Shown piece by piece: positions 46,210 to 56,500 of a DNA stretch of 64,000 nt (within the stretch, counting starts at the first letter, position 1; the number at the start of each line of letters is the position of its first letter). The DNA comes from Humidesulfovibrio sp. (lineage in GTDB: Bacteria > Desulfobacterota > Desulfovibrionia > Desulfovibrionales > Desulfovibrionaceae). The DNA lies in NCBI RefSeq assembly GCF_030689645.1, contig NZ_JAUYFU010000110.1, forward strand, positions 47,504 to 111,503, read 5' to 3'. The position numbers were made by a program, and so were the translations under genes. The notes below the pieces were generated by a model, which worked only from the letters and a program-made list of their open reading frames with translations, did not search any database and had not been told where the DNA came from.

Positions 46210-49200
46210 GCGCGGCATATTTGCGCTGACGCGGGCCGCGCTGTGCGTCCTGGTCCTTGTGCCGGCAGTGGCCTTGTCCGCGCCGGGCAGTCTCGTCGCG
46301 CCTTCCGAGCGCATCTCCGACACAGAGGCCCGCCGCGAGCTGGCCCGGCTTCTCGCCTTTTCCGATCAGGGCCGCGACGAGGCCATGGACATCCTGCAGA
46401 AACAGCTGCGCCAGTCGCCGGATGACGCCGAGGCGCGCCTGGCCTTGGCGGAGCTCCTCGCCCGCACGGGCAGGCTGCCTGAGGCTGAAGCCGCCCTGGG
46501 CATGCTGCCTTCCAAATTTCTTGCCCTGGCGGAGACCCAGGAGCGGGTGGGCGACGCCTACTTCGCCGCTGGGCGCATGGCCGAAGCCTCCCGCCATTTC
46601 CAGAAGGCGATGGACGGCGGCCGTCCGGTGCTGCGCAAGCTGGCCCAGGCCCTGGCCTGGAGCGGCGATACCCGTCAGGCCCGGCCCATGCTGGAAAAGC
46701 TTGCAGCGTCCAACCCAGCCGACCGCGAGGTCGCGCTTCTGCTGGTGCGCCTGCGCCTGGCCGATGGCGACGCCATCGGGGCAGCCGTCCTGGCCCGGGA
46801 TCTGGCCAAGGCCGCGCCGGACAGCCCGCTGGCCCTGGCCGAGCTGGCGGATGTGGAGACGGCCCTGGGCCATGCCTCCGCGGCGCGCTCCCTGTACGAA
46901 AAGGCCTTGGTCCTGCCCGGCGGGCAAGAGCTGCTGCCGCGATACGCCCAGGCCATGAATCTCTGGGGAGCCTTTGGACGCGCCATCACCATCTGGCGGG
47001 AGCAGGCCGCCAAGGGCGACGCCGAGGCCCACTTGCCGTTGGCCTTGGCCTACGTTGCCGCCCAGCGCGGAGCCGACGCCGAGGGCGTTTTGCGCGGGAT
47101 CATGCGGACCGGAGCCGCACCAGGCGCAGCGTCTGGCGCTGACCGGGCCGCACGCCTTGCCCTGGCCCGGCTCAAGCTGGAGGAGGAGGATCCGCGCGCG
47201 GCGCTGGAAGTCCTGCATCCCCTTGTGGCGCAAGGCGTTTCGGCGGAAGCTGATTCTGTCCGCGAGGCCCTTGTGCTGGCCGTTCAGGCCCAGCGCAAGC
47301 TTGGCAGGCCGCAAGATGGTTTGGCCCTGCTGTCGCGCTTGCCTGCGGACGCCGAACCGGCGCTGCGCGCCCGGCTGCTCATGGCGGCGGGCAGGGCGCC
47401 CGAGGCCGAGGCCTTGCTCGGCAAGGCAGTTGTCTCAAACCCAAAGGATCAGGAGAGCGCTTTTCTTGCCCTGGGCGACCGGGCCGCTGGCCCTGCGCAA
47501 CTGGACGCCCTGACGGCTCCGGGCGCGCGCACCCCGGCGGAGCTGACGGCCTGGGCCGCGCTCTGCGCCGAAAAGGGCTGGCGCGACGGGGCGATTCGTT
47601 GCCTGCGCGCGGCCATCGTGGCCGACGCCCAGTATTTCCCCGCGCGCATGGCGCTGGCCGAAACCCTCGCCGCCTCGCGCCGTTACGCCGAATCTCTGGC
47701 CGAGCTGGACGCCCTGGCCGCAGCTTTCCCCGATTCCTCCAAGGTGCTGCTCGCCCGCGCACGTGTGCTTTCCTGGGACAGACGCTACGACGAGGCCCAG
47801 GACGCTTACGCCGCGCTGGCCAAGGCCGACGCCAGCGATCCCGTGCCCGTGCGCGAGGCCGCCCGCGTTCGCTTTTGGGCCAAGGAGCGCGCCCAGGCAC
47901 TGGCCGCGTACGCCACCCTGCGCACTCCGCCCGTGGATCAGCGTCTGGCCGAGCGGCTGGACAAGGCCGGGCAAGCCAACGGGGACGACCAGTTGCGCGA
48001 CACTGCCAGAAATATGCTGCGCAGCGCGGCCGAGGGCTCCGAATATCGCCGCTACGAACGCCTGAGCCTGGGCCGGGAGCCCGGCCTTTCCGCCGAATCC
48101 GCCCTGGCTGCGGACCAGGCCCTGGCGGACCTGCTTCCGGCCTATCGCATCCAGAAAGGCGCGGGCCTTGAGGCCGAGGCGAAGGATCTCGCTTTCAACC
48201 GGCGCTTCAGCCGGTCGCTGCCGGTGTATGATGAATTGCTGGCCTTTGAGCCCGGCAACCAGGAAGCGCGGTTCGACAAGGCACAGTCCGCCTGCGCGCT
48301 GGGTCTGTGCAGCCAGGAGCGGCAAGCCTACAGCAGGCTTCTGGAGATCGACCCGTTGAACACGTTGGGGGGCGCGGCCCTGGAGCGCCTGGACCAGCGC
48401 ACCGCGCCTGCCGTGTCGCTGCGGCAGAACGTCTGGCACGAGGCTGGCCGTGGGCAGCTTGCGCGCATTCTGCGGCAGCGCACGGACCTGGGATTGAGTG
48501 CGGGCCTGGCCGATGACCACCGCCTCAGCCTGACCCAGCACCGCTGGTACGAGAGCCCGCGCGGCACGCAGTCTTACGAGGCGCTCGGCCAGACCCTGGC
48601 CTGGGACGGGGTTTTCAGCTCCACCTTGCGCGGCGCGGCCTCCTGGACCAACAAACGCTACACCATGGGCAGCCTGAACAACGTGGACACGGGCCGGGCG
48701 AGGCTGGAGTTCAATCTGGACGATGTGACGCGCCTGGGCCTTGGCTTCGAGCGCACGGAAGAGCTGGCCAACCATTTCGCCCTGCGTCAGCAGAGCCAGT
48801 CGGACAACGCCTTCGTGGATCTCCTGTTCACCCCGGGGCGGGATTGGGAGATCGCCGCCGAGCTGCGCGGCAAGAATTACAGCGACGGCAACCTGGGCGA
48901 CATGCAGAAGCTGTCCATCGGCTACAGCCTCACCGACCACCCGCGCCAACTGAAGGCCATTCTTTCCGGCGAGCGCCGCAATACCGAAAATAAGAGCCAG
49001 GAAATCTACAACGGCGCGTTCCTGTCCGCCATCCGCCACCCCTACTGGACGCCCCAGGACTACACTGCCGCGTCCTTCTCCTTGCAGTGGCGGCACGACC
49101 TCTCGGACCTGCAGTTCTGCGGAGCGCCCCAGCATTATTACGACCTCCGCGCCACCGCGGGAACCGACTCTGAAAACAACCCCTCGGTGCGCTTCGAGGC

Positions 49201-49315
49201 GGAATGGAAGTACGAGTTCGCCACGCGCTGGACCGTCGAGGCCAAGGGGCTTGTCCACCGGTCTCCCCAGTGGGACGCCGACGGCCTGTGGCTCGGCCTG
49301 GGCCTGGGATTCTAG
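46199..49315 (+). CDS. TPR/outer-membrane beta-barrel exopolysaccharide export protein
   Basis: 1038 residues, TTG start with AGG seven bases upstream. The signal peptide ends near ALSAPG. About 700 residues of TPR-like helices follow (many ALA and LAxA patterns), then from about residue 760 a C-terminal domain of alternating beta strands (HRWYESPRGTQSYEALGQTL, RLGLGFERTEELANHFALRQ) ending WLGLGLGF, a typical last strand with terminal phenylalanine. This architecture is that of BcsC and PgaA, which pass a polymer through the outer membrane. I cannot assign it to either family. Confidence 0.88.
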   Translation: MGNRRGIFALTRAALCVLVLVPAVALSAPGSLVAPSERISDTEARRELARLLAFSDQGRDEAMDILQKQLRQSPDDAEARLALAELLARTGRLPEAEAALGMLPSKFLALAETQERVGDAYFAAGRMAEASRHFQKAMDGGRPVLRKLAQALAWSGDTRQARPMLEKLAASNPADREVALLLVRLRLADGDAIGAAVLARDLAKAAPDSPLALAELADVETALGHASAARSLYEKALVLPGGQELLPRYAQAMNLWGAFGRAITIWREQAAKGDAEAHLPLALAYVAAQRGADAEGVLRGIMRTGAAPGAASGADRAARLALARLKLEEEDPRAALEVLHPLVAQGVSAEADSVREALVLAVQAQRKLGRPQDGLALLSRLPADAEPALRARLLMAAGRAPEAEALLGKAVVSNPKDQESAFLALGDRAAGPAQLDALTAPGARTPAELTAWAALCAEKGWRDGAIRCLRAAIVADAQYFPARMALAETLAASRRYAESLAELDALAAAFPDSSKVLLARARVLSWDRRYDEAQDAYAALAKADASDPVPVREAARVRFWAKERAQALAAYATLRTPPVDQRLAERLDKAGQANGDDQLRDTARNMLRSAAEGSEYRRYERLSLGREPGLSAESALAADQALADLLPAYRIQKGAGLEAEAKDLAFNRRFSRSLPVYDELLAFEPGNQEARFDKAQSACALGLCSQERQAYSRLLEIDPLNTLGGAALERLDQRTAPAVSLRQNVWHEAGRGQLARILRQRTDLGLSAGLADDHRLSLTQHRWYESPRGTQSYEALGQTLAWDGVFSSTLRGAASWTNKRYTMGSLNNVDTGRARLEFNLDDVTRLGLGFERTEELANHFALRQQSQSDNAFVDLLFTPGRDWEIAAELRGKNYSDGNLGDMQKLSIGYSLTDHPRQLKAILSGERRNTENKSQEIYNGAFLSAIRHPYWTPQDYTAASFSLQWRHDLSDLQFCGAPQHYYDLRATAGTDSENNPSVRFEAEWKYEFATRWTVEAKGLVHRSPQWDADGLWLGLGLGF

Positions 49316-49323
49316 GGGGCGTC

Positions 49324-50949
49324 GTGGCGGGAAAACTCGGCAGAAAACTCTTCGCCAGCAGCCTGACTGCGGCCATGCTGTCCGTTTTTATGTATCTCAT
49401 CGCCCGCACGGTGCTGTTCATGATGTCGGCCAGGCTTTGGCAGGAGATGGCCGTAGGCGGCATGCTGCTCCTGGCCGAGGCCTTCACCATGCTCCATGCC
49501 TTCGGCTACTTCCTCAACGTCTACCACGGGCTGGCCGCTGCAGACGCGCCGCGCATCACGCGGGACACAGTGCCGCCCCTTGATGACTATCCGCCCGTGG
49601 CCATTGTGGTGGCCTCGTACAAAGAGCCGCTGGACGTTCTGGAAGACACCCTTACCTGTTTCTACAACCTCACTTATCCGAATAAGCACATCTTTTTTCT
49701 GGATGACACCCGCTACGACAAGCCCGGCGAGGACCCCAGGCAGATGGTCGAGTACCGCGCGCAGATCGACGACCTGTGCCGACGCATCGGGGTGAACCTG
49801 TTCCGGCGTCCCTGGCGCGGGGCCAAGGCCGGAATGATAAACGATTTCCTTGATTATCTTGCGGACAAGCCCGTGCCCGAGGCCACGCTCTCCGTCTTTG
49901 AAGACCGTCCACGGGAGGGCGCGGAGAAGTACGTCATCGTGTTTGACGCGGACATGAACCCTCTGCCTGACTTTGTGGAGCCCCTGGTGGCCTTCATGGA
50001 GAAGTATCCGAAGCTGGCCTTCATCCAGACACCGCAGTATTATTCCAACTTCGAGGCAAATCTGGTGGCCAAGGCCGCCGGGCTCCAGCAGGCCGTGTTC
50101 TACGAGTACATCTGCGAGGGCAAGAGCGCGCAGGACGCCATGTTCTGCTGCGGCACCAACGTTATTCTGCGGCGGCAGGCCCTCCTCGAAGTGGGCGGTT
50201 TTGACGAGACATCAGTCACCGAGGATTTCGCCACCTCCCTGCGCTTTCATATGAACGGCTGGAGCAGCGCCTACCTGAATAAAATCTGCGCCTTCGGCAT
50301 GGGGCCGGAGGATCTGGGCGGCTACTTCAAGCAGCAGTTCCGCTGGGCGCTCGGCACCGTCGGCCTGCTGCGCTCCATTGGTCGAGAGTTTCTGCGCGGG
50401 CCGTCGCGGCTTCCGGCAGCCAAGTGGTGGGAATATTACCTTTCCGGCACCCATTACTTCGTGGGCTGGGTTTTCGTGATCATGGCCATTTGCCCGCTGT
50501 TGTACCTGTTCACTGACACGCCCAGCTACTTTGCCAGGCCGGAGCTCTACTTCCTGTTCTTCATGCCGTACATCGTGCTCACCGTGACCATCTTTCTTTA
50601 CTCCATGAGCCAGCGCAAATACCGCTTCTGGGAGCTTGCCCAAGGCATTTTGCTTCAGGCCATAACCTTTCCAGTGTACATGAAGGCCTCGCTGTTGGCC
50701 TTGCTGGGCGTGCGCGGCACCTTCGGCATAACGCCCAAGGGCGGCAGCACCTCTCTGCCCATGTACCGGCTGTGGCCGCAATTGACCCTGGCCCTGGCCA
50801 GCCTGGGCGGCTTCACCTGGGGAATGCTGCGCCTGTATCACGGTGATGGCCCGGCCCTGGCGCTGCTGGCAAACTCCAGCTGGTGCCTGTACCATTTTTG
50901 TATTCTCTCCACCGCATTGCATTTCAACTTCCCGGAGGTGGCGGAATGA
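49324..50949 (+). CDS. Family-2 processive glycosyltransferase (cellulose/PNAG-synthase-like)
   Basis: 541 residues from a GTG at 49324 behind AGGGGG. Two N-terminal helices, a GT-A domain and four to five C-terminal helices. Catalytic elements: PPVAIVVASYKEPLDVLEDT, DDTRYD (about residue 127), DAD (about 208), TED (about 299) and QQFRWALG (about 336), the processive-synthase set. It lacks a fused PilZ domain, unlike BcsA; a separate PilZ protein follows downstream. The substrate sugar is not predictable. Its end overlaps the GH26-like gene (ATGA). Confidence 0.93.
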   Translation: MAGKLGRKLFASSLTAAMLSVFMYLIARTVLFMMSARLWQEMAVGGMLLLAEAFTMLHAFGYFLNVYHGLAAADAPRITRDTVPPLDDYPPVAIVVASYKEPLDVLEDTLTCFYNLTYPNKHIFFLDDTRYDKPGEDPRQMVEYRAQIDDLCRRIGVNLFRRPWRGAKAGMINDFLDYLADKPVPEATLSVFEDRPREGAEKYVIVFDADMNPLPDFVEPLVAFMEKYPKLAFIQTPQYYSNFEANLVAKAAGLQQAVFYEYICEGKSAQDAMFCCGTNVILRRQALLEVGGFDETSVTEDFATSLRFHMNGWSSAYLNKICAFGMGPEDLGGYFKQQFRWALGTVGLLRSIGREFLRGPSRLPAAKWWEYYLSGTHYFVGWVFVIMAICPLLYLFTDTPSYFARPELYFLFFMPYIVLTVTIFLYSMSQRKYRFWELAQGILLQAITFPVYMKASLLALLGVRGTFGITPKGGSTSLPMYRLWPQLTLALASLGGFTWGMLRLYHGDGPALALLANSSWCLYHFCILSTALHFNFPEVAE

Positions 50950-51977
50950 GGCGCGCCTTGCTGCTGGGAGCCCTCTGGATCCTGGCTTTGGGAGCCTGCG
51001 TTCCTGGCGGGCGCGCGGCGCGCAGCACTCCGGCCTTTGGCGTGGCGCTGGACGGCCAGCCTGTCACTTCGGCCATGATCGACGCGGCCAGAGCCTCTAC
51101 GGGCTTGCCTGTCCGGTTGGTGGAGTTTTACGCCCAGTGGCCCGATAATCCTGCCGGATCCGTTGAGGCGTCCGTGGCTGACCTTGGGGCCAGCCTGAAC
51201 GCCATCCGCGCAGCCGGGGCCGTGCCTTGCGTCACCTGGGAGCCCATGAGCATCGGCGCGGGCGGCACGGAGACCGTCATCCCGGCGCAGCGCATTCTGT
51301 CCGGGGAGTACGACGCCTATATCGCGGCTTGGGCGCGCGCCGTGCGCGGCTACGGGCTGCCGGTGTTGCTGCGTCTGGCGCATGAGATGAACCTGGAGCG
51401 GTACCACTGGGGCACTGATGCGGCCGGATACGGTCCCAACAGCCCTGAGCTCTACAAGGCCCTGTTCCGCCGCGTGGTCGAGGTCTTCCGCGCCCAGGGA
51501 GCGAACAACGCGCTCTTTGTGTTTTGCCCCAACGTGGACTCCATACCCGTCGCAGCCTGGAACAAGCCCGGCGCCTACTATCCTGGCGACGCCTACGTGC
51601 AGGTGCTGGGCATGGACGGCTACAACTGGGGCACCACGCACACCAAGGCGGCGCATGGCTACGACAGCTCGTTCCGGTCCTTTGCGGAGATTTTCAGGCC
51701 GCTGCACGACGAATTGCGCGCCCTGGCCCCGACCAAACCGGTGATGGTGTTCGAAACGGCTTCGGCCTCTGCCGGGGGCGACAAGGCCCGCTGGGCTGCT
51801 GAGGCCTACGGGACGGCTGCGGACTGGGGGCTGTGGGCTGTGGTCTGGTTCGAGGTGGACAAGGAGCAGGACTGGCCCTTGCGCAAGAACGCCAAGGATG
51901 ATCCGGCTCCGGGCGTGCGCCCGCACGTCACCGACGATCCGGCTTGGCTGGACAAGCTTCTGGGGGCGCGGCCATGA
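50946..51977 (+). CDS. GH26-like glycoside hydrolase lipoprotein
   Basis: 343 residues from the ATG at 50946. A short signal with lipobox LALGACVPG. The mature part resembles GH26 beta-mannanase-type barrels: FYAQWPDNPAG, RLAHEMNLERYHWG (acid/base glutamate region) and KPVMVFETASASAGG (nucleophile glutamate region). Polymer operons often include a hydrolase (GH8 in bcs) that trims product in the periplasm; a GH26-like one suggests a mannan- or glucan-like polymer, as inference. It overlaps both neighbours by four bases. Confidence 0.85.
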   Translation: MRRALLLGALWILALGACVPGGRAARSTPAFGVALDGQPVTSAMIDAARASTGLPVRLVEFYAQWPDNPAGSVEASVADLGASLNAIRAAGAVPCVTWEPMSIGAGGTETVIPAQRILSGEYDAYIAAWARAVRGYGLPVLLRLAHEMNLERYHWGTDAAGYGPNSPELYKALFRRVVEVFRAQGANNALFVFCPNVDSIPVAAWNKPGAYYPGDAYVQVLGMDGYNWGTTHTKAAHGYDSSFRSFAEIFRPLHDELRALAPTKPVMVFETASASAGGDKARWAAEAYGTAADWGLWAVVWFEVDKEQDWPLRKNAKDDPAPGVRPHVTDDPAWLDKLLGARP

Positions 51978-52768
51978 CCGAGGCAAGGCGTCGCGAGAAG
52001 CGGCTGGACGTGGAGTCTGTGGTGCTGCCGTTTTTGGGGTCGCGCGCGGCGGACTATCAGACTTTCGAGTACCTGCTGCAGGACGTGAGCCCTGGCGGGG
52101 TTGGCCTGAGCCTGCCGCGCTGGCTTTCCGCCCGCGAGCTGCTGCGCCAGGGCGAGCGCGTGCACCTGCACCTGCCCTTCGAACTGGCCGGCAAGATGCT
52201 GCAAAGCGGATTGGTTTCCTGGGCGCGCTGGGATGAGGAGCAGGAGGCGCAGCTGGTCGGAGTAGTACTCGACGCCGCAGCGCCGTCGCTCTATCCGGTG
52301 TTCGTGTCCATGGCCACTCAGGAAATCGCCATCGACCTGGCGGGCTTTACCGGGCTGGAGCACATCCTCGCGCGCGTGCTCAAGGACTGTGTGCTGCTCA
52401 AGCGCGGCATACTGGTTTACCTGAAGCACCTTTCGGCCTATTTTTCACGCGTGTGCGACCTGGGGCGCGAGGAGTACCTCCTCTTCCGCGAGGTCATCAT
52501 GGATGAGGTACGCCGAAACGTGGAGACGCACCTGAAGGTTTTGGAGGGCATGTTGCGCCAGGCCGAAGAAAACGGCGCGCTGGCCTTGGAGCGGCTGGAT
52601 CTTGATGAATTGCGCCGGGCCATGGACCCGGAGCTCTACATCGACATGTTCAGCGCGGCTCTGGGCGACGAAACCGTGGGCCTGTTCCTCAAGGCTGTGA
52701 AGGAGCTGGAGCGCAAGCTCTTGTCCAACTACAACACCTCGGTGCTGCTCTACATCAATGTGCTATGA
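51974..52768 (+). CDS. PilZ-domain c-di-GMP receptor
   Basis: 264 residues. The N-terminal PilZ domain has RRREKR as the RxxxR-type c-di-GMP clamp (residues about 5-10) and DVSPGGVGLSLP as the D/NxSxxG motif. The C-terminal 150 residues are helical with no known domain. Last gene of the exopolysaccharide operon, overlapping the GH26-like gene. It probably switches the synthase, and the diguanylate cyclase at 57.4 kb may supply the signal. It runs into the convergent HATPase gene: stops overlap by six bases. Confidence 0.9.
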   Translation: MTEARRREKRLDVESVVLPFLGSRAADYQTFEYLLQDVSPGGVGLSLPRWLSARELLRQGERVHLHLPFELAGKMLQSGLVSWARWDEEQEAQLVGVVLDAAAPSLYPVFVSMATQEIAIDLAGFTGLEHILARVLKDCVLLKRGILVYLKHLSAYFSRVCDLGREEYLLFREVIMDEVRRNVETHLKVLEGMLRQAEENGALALERLDLDELRRAMDPELYIDMFSAALGDETVGLFLKAVKELERKLLSNYNTSVLLYINVL

Positions 52769-53191
52769 GCCCTTGCGAAAGGCTTTGCGGATGACGAGCA
52801 CGTTGTCTGGATCTCCCGCCTTGTAGCCTACGCTGTCTGCGGCATTGCGGATGAGGAACAGTCCCATGCCGCCCTCCGGCAGATCCTCCAGAGTTTGGGC
52901 CACGGCCAAGTCCCTTGTGAGCTGCTTGGCATCGTCCAGGGGCGCGCCCCGGTCCTGCACGCAAATCACCAGCCCGGTTCCGTCCACCGCCATCGTCACC
53001 CGGACCTTTCCATCCGCGCGTCCCTTGTAGGCGTGTTTGATGGAGTTGTTGGCCGCCTCGCACACGGCCAGCTCCAGGGCGTCCGTCTCGTCTGCGGTCA
53101 GGGGCAGCCCCTGACAGATGCCGCGCACGGCAAGGCCCAGAAGGTGCACCAGTTCCAGGCGGCTGGCTATCGTAAGGTTAATGCCATCCAT
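52763..53191 (-). CDS. RsbW-like HATPase anti-sigma/serine kinase (second module)
   Basis: 142 residues. N-box ALELAVCEAANNSIKHAYKG, the D-box in VQDRGAPLDD and the G2 box EGGMGLFLIRNAADSV are complete. It lies four bases downstream of the STAS gene and likely phosphorylates it. Its 3' end overlaps the convergent PilZ gene by six bases. No sigma factor is adjacent. Confidence 0.92.
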   Translation of the reverse strand: MDGINLTIASRLELVHLLGLAVRGICQGLPLTADETDALELAVCEAANNSIKHAYKGRADGKVRVTMAVDGTGLVICVQDRGAPLDDAKQLTRDLAVAQTLEDLPEGGMGLFLIRNAADSVGYKAGDPDNVLVIRKAFRKGS

Positions 53192-53195
53192 GGCG

Positions 53196-53552
53196 TCAGC
53201 CCGCCCTTGGCGCCGTGGAAAGGGCGCTCACGGCCTCGGCTTCGGTGTCGAAGATGCGGAACACGCCCCTGTCCAGCCGGGTGATGGCGAAGAGCTTGCG
53301 CACCTTCTCGCCCAGGCAGCACACTGCCATTTCACCCCGTCCGCCAAGGGTCTTCATGCTCGACATGAGCGAGGCCAGCCCGCTGGAGTCCATGAAGTCC
53401 ACGGCCTCAAGGTTGAGCACGAAGAGCGTGCCGCCCTGCTGGATGAGATCAACCATGTGGCTTTTGAATAATTGAGCGGCAGAGGCGTCAAGGCGCTGGC
53501 CGTTGATGTTGACCACCGTGACTCCCTGCTCGACCTTGTTCTGGAAATCCAT
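53196..53552 (-). CDS. STAS-domain anti-anti-sigma factor (second module)
   Basis: 118 residues from an ATG behind AGGAGG. NGQRLDASAAQLFKSHMVD opens the domain and the phosphorylation loop is LEAVDFMDSSGLASL, with the DSSGL serine. Between the CHASE-PP2C gene (13 bases upstream) and the HATPase. It is the switch element of the second RsbU/V/W-like module. Confidence 0.94.
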   Translation of the reverse strand: MDFQNKVEQGVTVVNINGQRLDASAAQLFKSHMVDLIQQGGTLFVLNLEAVDFMDSSGLASLMSSMKTLGGRGEMAVCCLGEKVRKLFAITRLDRGVFRIFDTEAEAVSALSTAPRAG

Positions 53553-53565
53553 GAAACCCTCCTGT

Positions 53566-56500
53566 TCAAATTCTGCTGAAGCGCACGCAAACTAGGGAAA
53601 TGTCATCGTCCGGCGGTCGGCCGTCGGCATGGGCCTGAAGCTTGCCTGTAAGCGTTTGGAGCACTGCCTCCGGCGACTGGTCGTGCAGCTCCTGAAGCAG
53701 CGATTCCAGCCGCTCCGTGCCGAACTGCTCACCCATGGGGCTTTCCAGTTCGCTCACGCCGTCGGTATAGATGAGCAGGAGGTCGCCTTCCTGGATCTGC
53801 ACCTGCCCTCGTTCATAGGAGTCTCCCAGCCCAAGGCCCACAAGGGTGCCGCCATCTTCCAAAAGCTGCATCCCGCCTGCGGCGCGCAGAAGCATGGGCG
53901 CTGGGTGCCCTGCGTTGCAATACGAAAGGGTGCCGCTTTGCATCTCGTACAGCATATAGAACATGCTGAAGAACTTGTCGAATCGTTCCAGCGGGAAGCT
54001 CATGTCTATGCGCCGCAGCACTTCCTCGGGGGCCCTGGGCTGCTGGGAGGCTTCGTCCATGAGCAGCCCTCGTCCGGGCGAGAACTCTTGCGCCACGGAG
54101 ACCGAGACCAGGGCGGCGGGCACGCCGTGGCCGCTCACGTCCATCATGTACAGGCCGGAATGTTCCGAACCCAGGCATACGACGTTGAAGATGTCGCCAC
54201 CGATGGTGGCGCTGGGCATGAAGCGGAAGTCCATTTCCATGCCGAGGGAGCAGGTGCCTTCCTTGGGCAGCAGGCTGCGCTGGATCTCTCCAGCGGCCTC
54301 CATGTCCGAGTCCAGGCGGGCCTGGCGCTCAATAAGCAGGGTGTTGGCGTTCTCCAGCGCTTCGCGCGCGCGCACGCGGTCAGAAATGTCGCGCAGGATG
54401 CCGGTGAAGATGCGTTCCTCTCCGCTGAAGAATTCGCTGACCGACAGCTCAAGCGGAATGATGGTCCCGTCCTTGCGCTTGCCGATCACCTCGCGTCCAC
54501 CCTTGCCGAGGATGTGCGGATCGTTGGTCTCGCGGTACCTGGCCAGGAATCCGTCGTGCTGGCTGTGGTAGGGCTCGGGCATTAAAATCTTGACGTTTTT
54601 CCCCTCAAGCTCTCCCTGGGTGTAGCCGAAGGTGCTGCGCGCGGCGGAGTTGGCCGTGCGGATGTGGCCGAAATGATTGATGGTGAGGATGGGGTCAACG
54701 GCGGTCTCCAGCACGGCGCTTAGCCTGGCCTTGCTTTCGCGCAGGGCCTTCTCGGCCTGGATGCGCTTGCCGATGTCCATGACCGTGCCGAAGTAGCCCT
54801 GCACCTCGCCTGTGTCATCGCGCCAGGCTGTGGCGTTGCCCGTCAGCCAGGTTGTTTTTCCGTCCGGCTTCAGAAAGCGGTATTCCAGCGAGAAGTCGCG
54901 GTTGCGCTCTGCCGCCTCTATCCATTCAGAAAACACGGCGTTGGTGTCCTCCGGGTGGATGGCGTTCAGCCAGCCCCGGTCCACGGCCTGGGCCAGGCTC
55001 AGGCCCGAGAATTCTTGCCAGCGTTTGTTGACGAACAGGCAGTTGCCGTCGGCGTCAGTCTCGAAAATGCCCACAGGGCTTAGGTCCAACAGGTTGCGGA
55101 AGCGCTGCTCGCTCTGCCGGAGGGCCTTCTCGGCCTGAACGCGAGTGGAGATGTCCACGGCGATGCCGAGAAATCCGAGGATGCGCTGTTCCTTGTCGCG
55201 GATGGCCGTGATCACAAGCTCCACGGAAATGTGGCGGCCATCCTTGCGCACGTAGGTCCACTGGCGCATTTCGTGGCCGCCTTCCCTTGCGTGGGCCACG
55301 AAGGTCTCGAATCCCTCCACCGGGCGCTTCATGGTCTCGGAAAGCTTCTGGCCGTGCTCTACCACTTCATCCTTGAGGTGGAGTATTTCCGGCGTGTGCA
55401 GGCCGACCATTTCAGACGCTTTGTAACCGAGCATGTTCTCCGCGCCGCGGTTGAACACGGTGATGAGCCCCTGCGGGTCTGTGGCGATGATGGACACCTG
55501 CCCGGCGGCGTTGACCAGCCCGGCCAGCTTGGCCGAGTCCGCCTCGGCGCGCTTGCGTTCGGTGATGTTCTGGAACACCACCACCGCGCCTACGATCTTG
55601 CCGTCGCGCCGTTGCGGGTACGACCAGTATTCGACGGGGAAGCTGGTGTTGTCGGCGCGCCAGAAAGCCTCGTTGTCTGAATGGGTGCCTTCGCCTCTTA
55701 TGAACGCCTGGAAGATGTGGCAGTCCTTTACATCGAGCGGGGCGCCGTTGGACCGGGTGTGGTGGATGAGAGTGTGCATGTTGCGGCCCAGCAGATCCTG
55801 GGGGGTTGCGTACCCCAGTTCGCGCAGGCAGGCCGTGTTGCAGAAGGTGCATTCGCCTTTGAGCCCGATGCCGTAGATGGGTTCGCCTGTTGAGTCGAGG
55901 AGGACGCGCGTGCGCTCCTCGCTTTCCCGCAGGTCTGCGGTCATGGCGTCGGCCAGAGCCAGGGCGCGGCTGCGGGTGTTCAGAAGCGTCAGAGCGATGA
56001 AGAACAACAGCAGGCTGATGCAGGCCCCGCCCACGAGGACAAGACGGGGTGCGGTGCGGTCGATGGTGGCCTCAAGGGCTGGCAGGGAGGAGAAGCTCAG
56101 CGTCCATGTGTGGCCGTAATACTCCTTGCTGATGGAGAAGACGAAGAGCGGGGTGTGGCCTGGTGATGCGCCGTGCAGGCCTTCGGTTCTGTACAGCAAG
56201 GTCTTGTCGGACTTCTCCGTTCCGTCATGAATCTCCAGGCTCAGGTCCGGGGGACTCGCGCCCAGCTGGGTCTGCATGAAGTCTTTCATGCGGAAAGGGC
56301 TGTAGACGAAGCCCCGGATGGCCGCCCGCCGTTCCGACAATGTGTCGGTGTGGCTGCCTTGCGCATACACTGGCAGGTACATGAGGAATCCTGCCTGCAC
56401 GTCCTTTCCGGTTTCCTGCACCAGGGTGACTTTTCCGCTGACAGAGGTCTGCCCGGTGTCGCGCGTGCGTTCCATGGCCGCCCGGCGCGTGGGCTCGCTG

